Below, one piece after another: positions 1 to 11,757 of a stretch of DNA of 64,000 bases. Where the stretch lies: the NCBI GenBank assembly GCA_963693285.1, contig OY848926.1:935001-999000 (forward strand), in the 5' to 3' direction. The translations under genes and the position numbers were made by a program. The notes under the pieces are model-generated. The model did no database searches. It had not been told where the DNA came from and saw only the letters and a program-made list of their open reading frames with translations. The stretch comes from Xestospongia muta (taxonomy: Eukaryota > Porifera > Demospongiae > Haplosclerida > Petrosiidae). Every line of letters starts with the position of its first letter. Position 1 is the first letter of the stretch.

Positions 1-1471
1 GTAGCTATTCTAATCAAGGACGTGTGGAGGTCTATTGTAATGGACAGTGGGGAACAATATGTGATGATGAATTTGGTTCTACTGATGCTAACACTATTTG
101 TAAACAACTGGGATATACTGGATACATTAGATATGATCATTTAACACTGTAAGTAGAAACTTTTAAACTTGCACAATAATTATATTCTCACACAGACCTG
201 GAATATCTAGTCAACCAATATGGTCAACATACATGAGAAGTAGTTCAAGTGATAGGTGTTTTGGAACTAGTAATTCTTGTCCTAGTTCTAGAGTGTCCAA
301 CTGTAATCACTCAGAAGATATCACTGTCTCTTGTAGTAAGTAATATTACTGACTGTTATACTGTTAGTTATGGTATAATACTTAGCATATTCACAATATT
401 TTACTAATAACATTACAATTGGATTCTGTTCAACTTCTTCATCAACTTTGTCATCAGGTAGAATCGCATTGTCCATTAATAATATTTATAATATACTTTT
501 GTCACTTTGCAGTTATTGGTCCAGTTGTTATTAGTACTTTAGGTGGTATATTCATTCTTATTATTATCATAGTTATAATCTCCTTTGTTATTTGCTGGTA
601 CAAGCGTATTGGTATATGTGCTAAACTACACAAGAGGAGAAGACCACGTACAACTGATAGAGATGAAAATGATGAATTGGAGTCACATTCTTTGCTACTT
701 AATTCTGAACCGATGGACACAACCTCAAATACATTACCAAGTACCACTGTTAGCACAACACCTCCTTATACTGGTAATACTTTACCAAATATGGTAGTAC
801 CTCAAGCTAGTCCTAATCCACATGTTCAATATACTACTCTCCCTGCTCATGGAGGTCACAACCCTCCACCTTACTACTATTTACCACCTATTAATGGAGC
901 TTTTAGGAATCATCAACGTGCTTCACATTTGCCTCCTCCATATTCAGAAGTTGCATATTTACCTAGACAACAGATATATCCCAGTGCACACATGGTACCA
1001 GGTCAAACTCCACCTCAACAGTATATGACCCCACAGCAATCTTTATGTGTACAACAACCTCAGCAGATGAGCCTACAGTCAAATAGGTCCACTACCACAC
1101 AAAATATTGAGTTGCAAGTTCCCCAGGAGCCAGTAACAATTCAAGATACTGCTACTCAGAACCCACCATCCCAAAACGAATCTTCCACTCCAGTTACTGG
1201 TAATTCAACTACGCCAATACCAAGTGAACATGATACATCTATAGTTGATGTTTCATCTACTTCAAACCTAACTCCACAAATTCCAGCAACTATTGTTTCT
1301 CCCATAACAACAACTACCCCTAATAATTCTCATATTGAGGCACATGGAGCAGGTGCCAGTACAGAGGAAACATATGAAGTGGTGGATGGGTCAGTAGTTG
1401 ACAATGACAATGTCTATGAGTCTGAAGGAGATCCACCTTCATATTCTGATCTTTACGATGATACTGCTTAA
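1..1471 (+). CDS. Gene A (3' part): SRCR receptor with PPxY-type cytoplasmic tail
   Basis: Three exons are visible: 1-148 (second part of a c-type SRCR exon, entering in mid-domain), 196-335 (d-type exon) and 513-1471 (membrane plus tail); donors GTAAGT and acceptors CACAG/TGCAG. The SRCR half shows GRVEVYC, WGTICDD and the ICKQLGY signature, followed by the Cys-rich d half ending SEDITVSC. The last exon begins with a Gly-rich juxtamembrane stretch and about 25 hydrophobic residues ([15 protein letters not shown]), a basic stop-transfer (KRRRPR) and a tail of about 280 residues rich in Pro, Thr, Ser and Gln. The tail has PPPY twice and a C-terminal [12 protein letters not shown], so PPxY (WW-binding) and YxxPhi (sorting) motifs overlap. 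The 5' part lies outside the window. Receptor role is inferred from domains. Confidence 0.85.
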
Positions 1472-2083
1472 GTCAGTATCAATTTTTGGGATTTTATTTG
1501 CAAAAGTGTTTGCCTTGTTTTTTTATTCTGATTTGTTATTACCGTATATACATAAAAGATGACAATTTAGAGACTAGTTTAGTACTATTGGTGATCTTTA
1601 TGATATGCACATTTTCACAGTTTATTATTTTCTATTACAGTTTTTACAGTTTATTTTTTTTATAATGCATATTACATTCAAAGTCAATTTAAGAACAAAC
1701 ACACTATGAATATGATATGTATAAGTCAGCTTTATTAGGACCTCTTCTTTCAGAGCACCATACTTCCAAACAATTTCAACAGACACATCAAATGAGCTGA
1801 AAGACATTCACAACAATTGCCAGAAAATGTTCCTTTAACTAAAAGGCTAGGAATTTATTAAATTCACCATTGAAACATCTCCCACTGGTATAAAATGTAT
1901 TTAAAAACATATAAAATGTATTATAAAAATATACATATAGTGATTTCTCCTTTTGTTTAATAGTTTTCATGTTGCAAACAGTTGAAAAAAACATAACTGA
2001 GTGAATCCCTTTAGGCATGAAGTTGTCGATATAGCACATTCCAGACATACCAATCAAAGGCGTTGGCCTTACCTCCTATAGAA
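1472..2083 (+). other. A 3' flank and upstream region of gene B
   Basis: No coding exon seen. It holds the presumed 3' UTR of gene A and the flank of gene B. A block of about 75 bases near 1740-1815 (starting with CCTCTTCTT) recurs upstream of genes C (about 11435), D (about 17425) and E (about 25370), always 260-340 bases before the signal-peptide ATG, so it may be promoter or 5' UTR sequence. No clear TATA box or AATAAA at a convincing spacing is visible. Short minus-strand ORFs here are low-complexity shadows. Confidence 0.4.
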
Positions 2084-5000
2084 ATGGCAAGCAGTGTCTA
2101 TTTTCTCGCGAATTTTCTGCTTCTTTTGCTGTCTCCCCAACAAATAAATGGTTAGTGTCTTAATAGATAATGAGATATTGACTCTTAGAAATTATGTACT
2201 AGTTAGAGTATCAATCATCCCTTACGTTTAAACTAGTGTGCAGACTATGTTTAGAATTGAAGAATACACACGTTACAATGTAAGCAATATGTAATAGCAG
2301 GGATAGAAATGTCTATAGACTAAGTTACACTCACTTACTACTTGTAGTTTGATATAGCTATAAATGTTCCTCTTACTAATCCCAATAACATCAAAACAGC
2401 ACGATTATAATGATGACATATAGATTGGCATTACGTGTACAACTAAAGTAGTGTAAAAATTTGTATAGTGCAGGTTGATCACAACACACTGAAATAGAAA
2501 TTATGCTTTAACTCATTCATAATCACAGATTGTATGTTTAACTCATTCATGGTCACTAATTGTATGCTTAACTCATTCATGGTCACTGATTGTATAGCTT
2601 AACATAGCACAAACATAATGTTTGTATCATAAATAATTGCATTATTTCTAATAAAATTATTAAAATTCAATCTTAAAATTATAATGCTACATTATCAAAT
2701 ATTTTCAATTAACAGTCAATTTATGGCTATTAATTTAATATCTATAACACATGCTATACACATGTCTTCTGTTGGTTTTCTTTATGGGAACACCTGTAGT
2801 AATATATATATATATATATATTATATTAAGTAGTATATTAAGTGGCTATAATAACAATTGTTATAACACTAGCTCATGTTTGCTAAATGATAGTGACATC
2901 ATTGTGTAGGGAAAATACCAGTCACTGACTGAATAAAGTACATACACATTTCAGTTAATTATCATGACTATAATGTCTGGTAGCTATTAAATGAGGTCCA
3001 TATTGATCTTTATAACTAAATGTTATCCTTTATATAAGAGCTTACAGTTCAGTTATGTTAAGGTCATGAGTATAATGGTCTATAAAAAGAGGTATTCATG
3101 AAATATTTATCTATACTTGTAATTCTTAATTAGTTTTTAGTTACTTTATAAATTTATATTTCTGATTGCTTTATAATTATTTAGCTTTGTCCAATGGTGC
3201 TATGATTCTGTATCGTAATGGATATACCTCATCATCCTATTACTATGGTATTGTGAGGGTCTATTACAATGGATGGGGTAATATCTGTGATGATTACCAA
3301 TACAGTTCTACTGAAGCTAATGTCATCTGTCATCAGTTAGGATATACTGGAGCCTATAGTTACTCTAGAGCTGGATTAGTGAGGTTAGAAGTATGTAATA
3401 AACAAGCTTTATATTACCTTCATTTAGTTATGGCACTGATTATCTATCTATGAAGATGGATGATGTCAACTGTGCTAGTAGTAGCTACCTCACTATCTTT
3501 CAGTGTTCTTTCTCTACATACATTGATAGTGGATGTAGTTCGAGCTCTTATGATGCTACTGTATACTGCTGTGAGTCGAATATTTTCCTTAACAACAATT
3601 ATTATGTATGTTATAGATACCACTAGGATCTGGAACAGTAGTCCATTTGCTGGTATGATACGTCTTCAGGGAGGTACTTATTCTAATGCAGGACGTGTGG
3701 AGGTCTATTGTAATGGACAATGGGGAACAATATGTGATGATGGATTTGGTTCTACTGATGCTCGAACTATCTGTAAACAACTGGGATATAACAATTACTA
3801 TAGATATGATCACCTTAGTCTGTGAGTTTAATTATGTAATCTGATGATGTCAATGTAAAATTTTGCCATATATATATAACCATAATATGGTTATATATAA
3901 TATTATACTGTAAAATATTATAGTTTAGTGATCAGTGAATTAGTGATTATCTTAAAATTGAAAATCAAGTTGTAATTTTTTAGCCATGGTAGTTTCAGTC
4001 AACCAATTGATTTATATATATAAAATTAATGATTTATATATATATTATATATTATATACTGATAGTTAATATCATTAAAGGAAATTTCATTATTATAGAT
4101 CTGGTAATTACAGTCAACCTATCTGGAAGACATACATGTCTAGTTCTTCCTCTGACACATGTTATGGTACTAGTAATTCCTGTCCATCAACTTCAGTAAC
4201 TAGTTGTACTCACTCTGAAGATATCACTGTGGAATGTAGTAAGTATAATTGTATTAATATTTTTACTGGCTGGTAACCAAGTGGACATGCAGTCCTATAT
4301 TTATCTGTCTATGTGGTAACTGGTATGTTTGTTTTCATCCACTTATATTATTATTGTATGTGACAATTGAAGTGACAAAAATTATAGTTGTAATCAAATG
4401 ATTAGTTTTGAAGATGCTAATTTTGTGCTAAAATACTATTGTTTTTGAAGTTTAGAACATGACATAGCAGCATATACAGAAGCTAAATGTTATTTGGTTA
4501 TGTTATTGTGATAGCACTTATAAAAGATCTCAATAACATTCATTAGATACCATATATGAATTTCATCAATTATAAGATGTGTTTTAATTATTATCATCAC
4601 TTTGATCAACAATACAGTATGCAGTCTAATTATATTTGTCTGATTGTCATATACAACAATAATTCTAATAAAACAATGAAGACAAACATAACCATGTGTA
4701 ACAAATTGTTATCTTTCTCATGTAACACATGGTCTAAAATTGACTACCTAGTGCCAGAATTAAAACTACTTACATTGACTGTTAAGGTATGTAGCAATCA
4801 ATAAATCTAATAGCTTCTACTGTGAGCACTATGATGATGGGTGTGACTGATATACTTTGGATCTTTAACTTACCTTTGCCTAAGTATAGGATTCCATAAC
4901 ATCTACCAACTTTAAAATTGTTTATCCTTAGTATATTACTGTCTCCTCAGAAATGTTATAAGATAGACACTCTATTTCTTTATAATAATGAGCAATCATG

Positions 5001-8000
5001 TGTTGATAACATACCAGTCAATGAAATAGTGTGTCACTTTGACATTGTTTTAATGAAAGTATCCAAATAGTATTTGTGACATAATTTAATTACTTGTTGC
5101 TATTTCCTTTAGCTTATAGCACTTCTTATTCTAAAACTTATAACACCCTGACCTCTTGTTCTGGATTAATTTGTAAGTGATATTGATATATATCAGAATA
5201 TAAATAATTTTGAAGTACAACTTAGTAATCATGATGTGTAGATCTTAGTTATCTATAAATTCTCAACGATGTGGTGGAAAAAGAAATTCAATGTTTGGGA
5301 AAATTTTGACTATGATACTTATTTATGACTTAGTCATTACTTAGGTATTGTAGTGTAAGGTAACACTGCAATGTAGTGAGAAGCTTTGATCATCTTTTGA
5401 TGAGATATTCATTGTTTCTTGCCAATACATTCAATGGACATTCCAGGCCATACTTTCACAAGTGTTGCTATCCTTGCCTACATAGTTTCTCTTAACTATG
5501 GATTATTACTACATATCTCTAGCACAACATTAATTTTTGTTGTATGTTATTTAATTTATGTAACCAATATATACCTTCCATTTAGCTTCTAACTCAATTG
5601 GAAGTGGTGTTGTACGTCTCTTTTCAATTAACAGTCCATTTATGGCTATTAATTTAATCTCTATAACACACACTATACACATGTCTCCTGTTGGTTTTCT
5701 TTATGGAAACACCTGTAGTAAAATATATATATATATATATTATATTAAGTAGTATATTAAGTGGCTATAATAACAATTGTTATAACACTAGCTCATGTTT
5801 GCTAAATGATAGTGACATCATTGTGTAGGGAAGATACCAGTCACTGACTGAATGAAGTACATACACATTTCAGTGAATTATCATGACTATAATGTCTTGT
5901 AGCTATTAAATTAAGCCCATATTGATCTTCATAACTAAATGTTATCCTTTATATAAGAGCTTATAGTTCAGTTATGTTAAGGTCATGAGTATAATGCTCT
6001 GTAAAAAGAGGTACTCATGAAATGTTTACCTATACTTGTAATTCTTAATTAGTTTTTAGTTACTTTATGAATTTATATTTCTGATTGCTTTATAATTATT
6101 TAGCTTTGTCCAATGGTGCTATGATTCTGTATCGTAGTGGATATACCTCATCATCCTATTACTATGGTATTGTGAGGATCTATTACAATGGATGGGGTAA
6201 TATCTGTAATGATTACTACTACAGTTCTACTGAAGCTAATGTCATCTGTCATCAGTTAGGATATACTGGAGCCTCTAGTTACTCTAGAGCAGGATTAGTG
6301 AGGTTAGAATTATGTAATAAACAAGCTTTACATTACCTTCATTTAGTTATGGCACTGATTATCTATCTATGAAGATGGATGATGTCAACTGTGGTAGTAG
6401 TAGCTACCTCACTATCTTTCAGTGTTCTTTCTCTACTATCATTGATAGTGGATGTAGTTCGAGCTCTTATGATGCTACTGTATACTGCTGTGAGTCGAAT
6501 ATTTTCCTTAACAACAATTATTTATTATGTATGTTATAGATACCACTAGGATCTGGAACAGTAGTCCACTTGCAGGTATGATACGTCTTCAGGGAGGTAC
6601 TTATTCTAATGCAGGACGTATTGAGGTCTACTGTAATGGACAGTGGGGAACAATATGTGATGATGGATTTGGTTCAACTGATGCTCGAACTATCTGTAAA
6701 CAACTGGGATATAACAATTACTATAGATATGATCACCTTAGTCTGTGAGTTTAATTATATAATCTGATGATGTCAATGTAAAATTTTGCCATATATATAT
6801 AACCATAATATGGTTATATATAATATTATACTGTAAAATATTATAGTTTAGTGATCAGTGAATTAGTGATTATCTTAAAATTGAAAATCAATTTGTAATT
6901 TTTTAGCCATGGTAGTTCCAGTCAACCAATTGATTTATATATATAACATTAATGATTTATATATATTATATATTATATACTGATAGTTAATATCATTAAA
7001 GGAAATTTCATTATTATAGATCTGGTAATTACAGTCAACCTATCTGGGGTACATACATGTCTAGTTCTTCCTCCGACACATGTTATGGTACTAGTAATTC
7101 CTGTCCATCAACTTCAGTAACTAGTTGTACTCACTCTGAAGATATCACTGTGGAATGTAGTAAGTATAATTGTATTAATATTTTTACTGGCTGGTAACCA
7201 AGTGGACATGCAGTCCTATATTTATCTGTCTATGTGGTAACTGGTATGTTTGTTTTCATCCACTTACATTATTATTGTATGTGACAATTGAAGTGACAAA
7301 AATTATAGTTGTAATCAAATGATTAGTTTTGAAGATGCTAATTTTGTGCTAAAATACTATTGTTTTTGAAGTTTAGAACATGACATAGCAGCATATACAG
7401 AAGCTAAATGTTATTTGGTTATGTTATTGTGATAGCACTTATAAAAGATCTCAATAACATTCATTGGTTACCATATATGAATTTCATCAATTATAAGATG
7501 TGTTTTAATTATTATCATCACTTTGATCAACAATACAGTATGCAGTCTAATTATATTTGTCTGATTGTCATATACAACAATAATTCTAATAAAACAATGA
7601 AGACAAACATAACCATGTGTAACAAATTGTTATCTTTCTCATGTAACACATGGTCTAAAATTGACTACCTAGTGCCAGAATTAAAACTGGTTACTTTGAC
7701 TGTTAAGGTATGTAGCAATCAATAAATCTAATAGCCTCTACTGTGAGCACTATGATGATGGGTGTGACTGATATACTTTGGATCTTTAACTTACCTTTGC
7801 CTAAGTATAGGATTCCATAGCATCTAACTTTAAAATTGTTTATCCTTAGTATATTACTGTCTCCTCAAAAATGTTATAAGATATACACTCTATTTCTTTA
7901 TAATAATGAGCAATCATGTATAGATAATATGCCAGTCAATGAAACAGTGTGTTACTTTAACATTGTTTTAATGAAAGGATGCAAATAGTATTTGTGACAT

Positions 8001-10564
8001 AATTTAATTACTTGTTGCTATTTCCTTTAGCTTATAGCACTTCTTATTCTAAAACTTATAACACCCTGACCTCTTGTTCTAGATTAATTTGTAAGTGATA
8101 TTGATATATATCAGAATATAAATAATCTTGAAGTACAACTTAGTAATCATGATGTGTAGATCTTAATTATCTATAAATTTTCAAAATACAGTGTATTATA
8201 GAAAATGTATTAGATAAATCTGTATTTTAGTTGAGTTCTGATTTGTGTATTTCATACCTTAAAACTTAATCCTATTAGTAATATAGCATTGTGATAATTT
8301 TCTCTAGTGTATATTGTACAAGTAAATTAAAAAACAGCACCAACTGTACTCATAACCCACAGTAAGACTGAGTCTTCACTTTGATAACAAAAAAGCAGGA
8401 AATATCTAGTTTATATATATTTGACTTGATAAGATATATAGGCTACCACTTGCCTATATATCTTATCCTAACTATGGATTATTATTATATATCTCTAGTA
8501 TAACATTAATTTTTTGTTATATGTTATAAAATTTATGTAATCAATGTATACCTTCAATTTAGCTTCTAACTCAATTGGTAATGGTGTTGTACATCTCTAT
8601 CGTAATGGATATACCTCATCATCTTATTACTATGGTATAGTACAGATCTTTTTTAACAATGCGTGGGGTAATATCTGTTATGACTCCTACTACAGTTCTA
8701 CTGAAGCTGATGTCATTTGTCATCAGTTAGGATATACTGGAGCCTTAAGTTACTCTAGAGCTGGAGTGGTAAGGTAAGTTTATATTAAATAAGATAAAGC
8801 TCTTTCAAGAATCTTTGTAGCTATGGTACTGACTACAGTTCGATGATACTAAATCGTGTCAACTGTGCTAACAACAACTACCTCACTATCTTACAGTGTT
8901 CCTACTCTACATACATATATAGTGGATGTAGTTCTAACTCTTATGATGCTACTGTATATTGCTGTAAGTTAGACAGTATAGTACATCTTATATATTATTA
9001 TTACTTGCAGATGCTACTAGGATTTGGAACAGTAATCCTTATCCTGGTATGATACGTCTTCAGGGAGGTAGCTATTCTAATCAAGGACGTGTGGAGGTCT
9101 ACTGTAATGGACAGTGGGGAACAATATGTGATGATGGATTTGGTTCTACTGATGCTAATACTATCTGTAAACAACTGGGATATACTGGATACGTTAGATA
9201 TGATCATTTAACACTGTAAGTAGAAACTTTTAAATTTGCACAGTAATTATATTCTCACACAGACCTGGAATATCTAGTCAACCAATATGGTTAACATACA
9301 TGGGAAGTAGTTCAAGTGATAGGTGTTTTGGAACTAGTAATTCCTGTCCTAGTTCTAGAGTGACCAGTTGTAGTCACTCTGAAGATATCACTGTCTCTTG
9401 CAGTAAGTAATATTACTGAATGTTTTACTGTTAGTTATGGTATAATACTTAGCATATTCACAATATTCTACTAATGACATTACAATTGGAGTCTGTTCAT
9501 CTTCTTCATCAGGTAGAATCATATTGTCCATTTTTAATATTTTAATATACTTCTGTCACTCTACAGTTGTTGGTGCTGTTGTTGGAGGTACTTTAGGTGG
9601 TGTTTTCATTCTTATTATCATCATAATTATAATCTCCTCTGTTATTTGTTGGTACAAACGTATTGGTATATGTGCTAAACTACATCAGAGGAGAAGACCA
9701 CGTACAACAGATAGAGATCAAAATGATGAGATCGAGTTAGACACTTTGCTATGTAATTCTGAACCACAAGGGACAACCTCAAATACCAATACTATACAAT
9801 CCACATCAACAATCTGTCGAAATACTTTACCAAGTACTACTGTAAACACAACACCTCATTATACTGGTAATACTTTACCAAATATGGTAGTACCTCAAGC
9901 TACTCCTAATCCACATGTTCAATATACTACTCTCCCTGCTCAAGGAGGTTACTATCCTTCACCTTACTACTATGTACCACCTACTAATGCAGCTTTTAAT
10001 AATCGTCAACCTCCTACATATATGCCTCCTACATATTCACAAGTTGCATATCCTCCTGGACAACAGATGTATCCCAGTACATATATGGTACCAGCTCAAA
10101 TTATACCTCAACAATTTCCGCAGCAATATACGACCCCAGAACAGCAACAATTTTTACAACCTCAGTTGCAACAGGTGACTTCACAGTTGAACAGGTCCAA
10201 TACAGCTCCAATCATTACTGGTTCTGCAACTCCTCAACAGGCAGCAACAATTCAAGATACTCCTATACAGAATCCACCACCTCAAAGTGGGACTTCTACT
10301 ACTATAGTTGCTGATGATAGTTCAACTATACCAGTACAAAGGAGCAATGAAGCAACTGTTTCTGTTTCTTCGACATTGACAGCTACAACTACTAATGTTT
10401 CTACTAGTAGTAATGAGGCCTATGGAGCAAGCAATTCCTCTCCTGTTAGTTCAGAGGAAACGTATCAAATGGTAGGTGGACCAGCAGTTAATGAAGACAC
10501 AGTTCATGAAGTTGTGAAGTCTGAAGGAGCTCCACCTTCACATTCTGCTAACAATACTGCATAA
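2084..10564 (+). CDS. Gene B: SRCR receptor, six SRCR domains, PPxY-type tail
   Basis: Signal-peptide exon 2084-2150 (MASSVYFLANFLLLLL..., ends phase 1 at GTTAGT). Module 1: 3185-3383, 3428-3570, 3617-3821, 4099-4238; linker 5113-5172. Module 2 (near-copy of module 1): 6104-6302, 6347-6489, 6540-6744, 7020-7159; linker 8031-8090. Module 3: 8563-8773, 8821-8963, 9011-9215, 9263-9402. Membrane/tail exon 9567-10564. The spliced length is 3258 nt, giving 1085 aa in one frame. Each module encodes two SRCR domains, with [15 protein letters not shown] then [15 protein letters not shown] signatures. The tail is long, Pro/Gln-rich, with PPTYSQV; the C-terminal PPSY of gene A has become PPSH. Module 2 exists because of a 2.9 kb internal tandem duplication; the truncated exon at its junction must be skipped. 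Confidence 0.8.
2505..2596 (+). repeat. Minisatellite, three copies of a ~30 bp unit (gene B intron 1)
   Basis: Three tandem copies of a unit beginning TTAACTCATTCATGGTCAC and ending TTGTAT. The same array in gene D intron 1 (18686-18868) has six copies, so it is a length-variable tandem repeat. It is non-coding and lacks the identical-repeat/unique-spacer layout of a CRISPR. Confidence 0.9.
2801..2821. repeat. (TA)n microsatellite
   Basis: Perfect alternating TA run in gene B intron 1; the duplicated copy lies at 5722-5740. Confidence 0.9.
3871..3899. repeat. Intronic palindrome after first c exon
   Basis: A 13-bp perfect inverted repeat (ATGGTTATATATA arm) around three bases. Equivalent hairpins sit in the same intron at 6794-6822, 13818-13846, 20122-20161, 28021-28040 and 38869-38916. 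It could be a small foldback element or simply an inherited palindrome. Confidence 0.7.
3984..4011 (+). pseudogene. Vestigial d-type exon in intron (gene B, copy 1)
   Basis: After a TTTTTTAG acceptor the bases CCATGGTAGTTTCAGTCAAC match the first codons of a d exon (PG.FSQPI) and then run into TA-rich DNA. The functional d exon follows at 4099. The same relic recurs at 6907, 13931 and 28152, so an extra d exon was present before these genes duplicated. Confidence 0.65.
4239..5112 (+). other. Long module-to-linker intron (gene B)
   Basis: An 874-base AT-rich intron between d exon and linker. Homologous introns occur at 7160-8030, 14177-14805, 20802-21655 and 28408-29091. Open stretches such as 4556-4804 recur in the paralogues but lack conserved domain features and splice context, so I regard the region as intron only. 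Confidence 0.6.
5586..5620 (+). pseudogene. Truncated a-type SRCR exon at duplication junction
   Basis: An intact acceptor (CATTTAG) is followed by 35 bases encoding SNSIGSGVVRL, the start of an a-type exon, which then switches abruptly to intron 1 sequence (TTTTCAATTAACAG). It has no donor and cannot complete an SRCR domain. It is the scar of the tandem duplication; the full version of this exon is at 8563-8773. Confidence 0.85.
6907..6934 (+). pseudogene. Vestigial d-type exon in intron (gene B, copy 2)
   Basis: Duplicate of the relic at 3984-4011, carried along by the 2.9 kb duplication: acceptor-like TTTTTTAG then d-exon start, collapsing after about 28 bases. Confidence 0.65.
8428..8467. 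repeat. Perfect 16-bp inverted repeat (gene B only)
   Basis: Arms GATAAGATATATAGGC (8428-8443) and GCCTATATATCTTATC (8452-8467) with an 8-base loop. Gene D has only the right arm in the homologous intron (near 22390), and gene C has unrelated sequence where the left arm would be. Confidence 0.85.
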
Positions 10565-11757
10565 GTCAGTACTATTTCTAACACTCACAATTACAGTGAT
10601 TCTTCACTGTTGTTGTTAAATTGTTAGTGTTTTAACTATTTTATATACATTTTACTTTTTATTGTTATAGTACTATAAGACTCTTTCAGTACTAATAGTG
10701 CGTGTTTTATGTACTTTGCTGATTATTTCAAGAAAAATTATTAATTATTCATAACTAATTATAACTACTAGCTATTATAGGCGTGGCAATCTATTTTGGT
10801 AACTCATGTTTCTTCTACATTCTCGTGATTAAAATGGTAAATACTCTTTTTGTCAAAGATACATTGCTAGAACATAGTATGAAGACTTAGAAGCTATATT
10901 GTGACACATAAGACAGTGTTAACTCTACAATACCAGTTATACCACATATTTGTGTCTACCTCCAAGTATATATATATTATATATATATAGAACAAATAAT
11001 ATAATTGGTTCTTCAATTGATTTCCTATTATGGTGATAATAATTCTGTAAAATGAATAAATCATATTGCAATATTTTGTGATCATTCTCACACAGACCTG
11101 GATCATTCAACCTAACAGTTCAAGTGATAGTTGTTTTGGAACTATATCTAGCAATTTTGTCCTAGTTCTATATAGTAGTTTTATATTTTGATTTGTTATT
11201 ACCATGTATACATTAAAGAAGACAATTTTGCTAAGAATGTATTTGAGTTCAAACCTTAGAGACTATAGTTTAGTACTGTTGGTAATCTCTATAATATATA
11301 CATTTTCACAGTTTAATTTCCAATGCATGTTGCATTAAAAGTTTAGAAGTCAACAATCACTCACTAATGGAGTAAATCAAAGAAAAATCTGAAGTCTTAA
11401 CTTATAATTCAAAAGAATAGTATTATCAGTTCCTCTTCTTGTACAGCAGGATACTTCCAAACAATTTCAACAGCCACTTCAAATGAGCTGAAAGACATTC
11501 ACAGCAATTACTATAAATAGAGAAACATGTCAGAAATTGTTCCTTTAATTTAATAGAAGCTGAAAATTTAGTAAATTCAGCACTGAAGTAACCCCCATTG
11601 GTATAAAGTGTGTTAGAAAATGTATATAGGGATTTTTCTATTTGTTTATTAGTTTTCATGTTGTAAATGATTGAAAAACCTAACTGAATGAGTTCAAATA
11701 GGTATACACATTCCAGACATATTAATCAAAGACTTTGGCCTTACCTCCTATAGATAT
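10565..11757 (+). other. B-C intergenic region with relic d exon
   Basis: Contains the presumed 3' UTR of B, a vestigial d exon (11096-11170) and the conserved upstream block near 11435. No intact exon seen. The region is closely matched after gene D (24498-25695). Confidence 0.5.
11096..11170 (+). pseudogene. Relic d-type SRCR exon downstream of gene B
   Basis: The acceptor CTCACACAG and the exon start ACCTGGATCATTCAA are followed by TTCAAGTGATAG.TGTTTTGG and CCTAGTTCT, all matching functional d exons such as 9263-9402, but with deletions and no continuous frame. It lies 3' of the gene B stop codon. The same relic follows gene D at about 25034-25110. Confidence 0.7.

Larger units (their letters stand above)
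2702..5620 (+). repeat. 2.92 kb intragenic tandem duplication, copy 1
   Basis: Sequence from TTTTCAATTAACAG at 2702 runs to 5620 and restarts with the same words at 5621. It covers part of intron 1, the whole of module 1 (exons a-d), the linker exon at 5113-5172 and the first 35 bases of the following a exon. Copy 2 reproduces exons, introns and intronic hairpin with scattered substitutions and small indels. The near-identity of introns points to recent duplication. Confidence 0.9.
5621..8540 (+). repeat. 2.92 kb intragenic tandem duplication, copy 2
   Basis: Second copy of the block described at 2702-5620, offset about 2919 bases. Its exons (6104-7159 and linker 8031-8090) keep phase and open frame. 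The intron before 8563 has diverged more, including a hairpin at 8428-8467, so the right edge is approximate. Confidence 0.85.

Noticed and set aside
585..1028. Alternative-frame open stretches inside tail exons (also 9915-10178, 23848-24111)
   Set aside because: They overlap the tail frame, which is supported by splice phase and conserved motifs. The overlapping frames are low-complexity by-products of Pro/Gln codons.
4556..4804. Recurring open frame in the module-linker intron (also 7408-7725, 21134-21361, 28714-28962)
   Set aside because: Present in every paralogue only because the intron was duplicated; no signal, domain or splice sites, and the length varies through indels.
9001..9207. 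Minus-strand open frames that recur opposite every c exon (also 3589-3813, 13536-13760, 22934-23140, 38616-38816, 57013-57348)
   Set aside because: They are antisense shadows of the highly conserved c exons; their similarity follows from the plus-strand coding sequence and they have no start context or domain.
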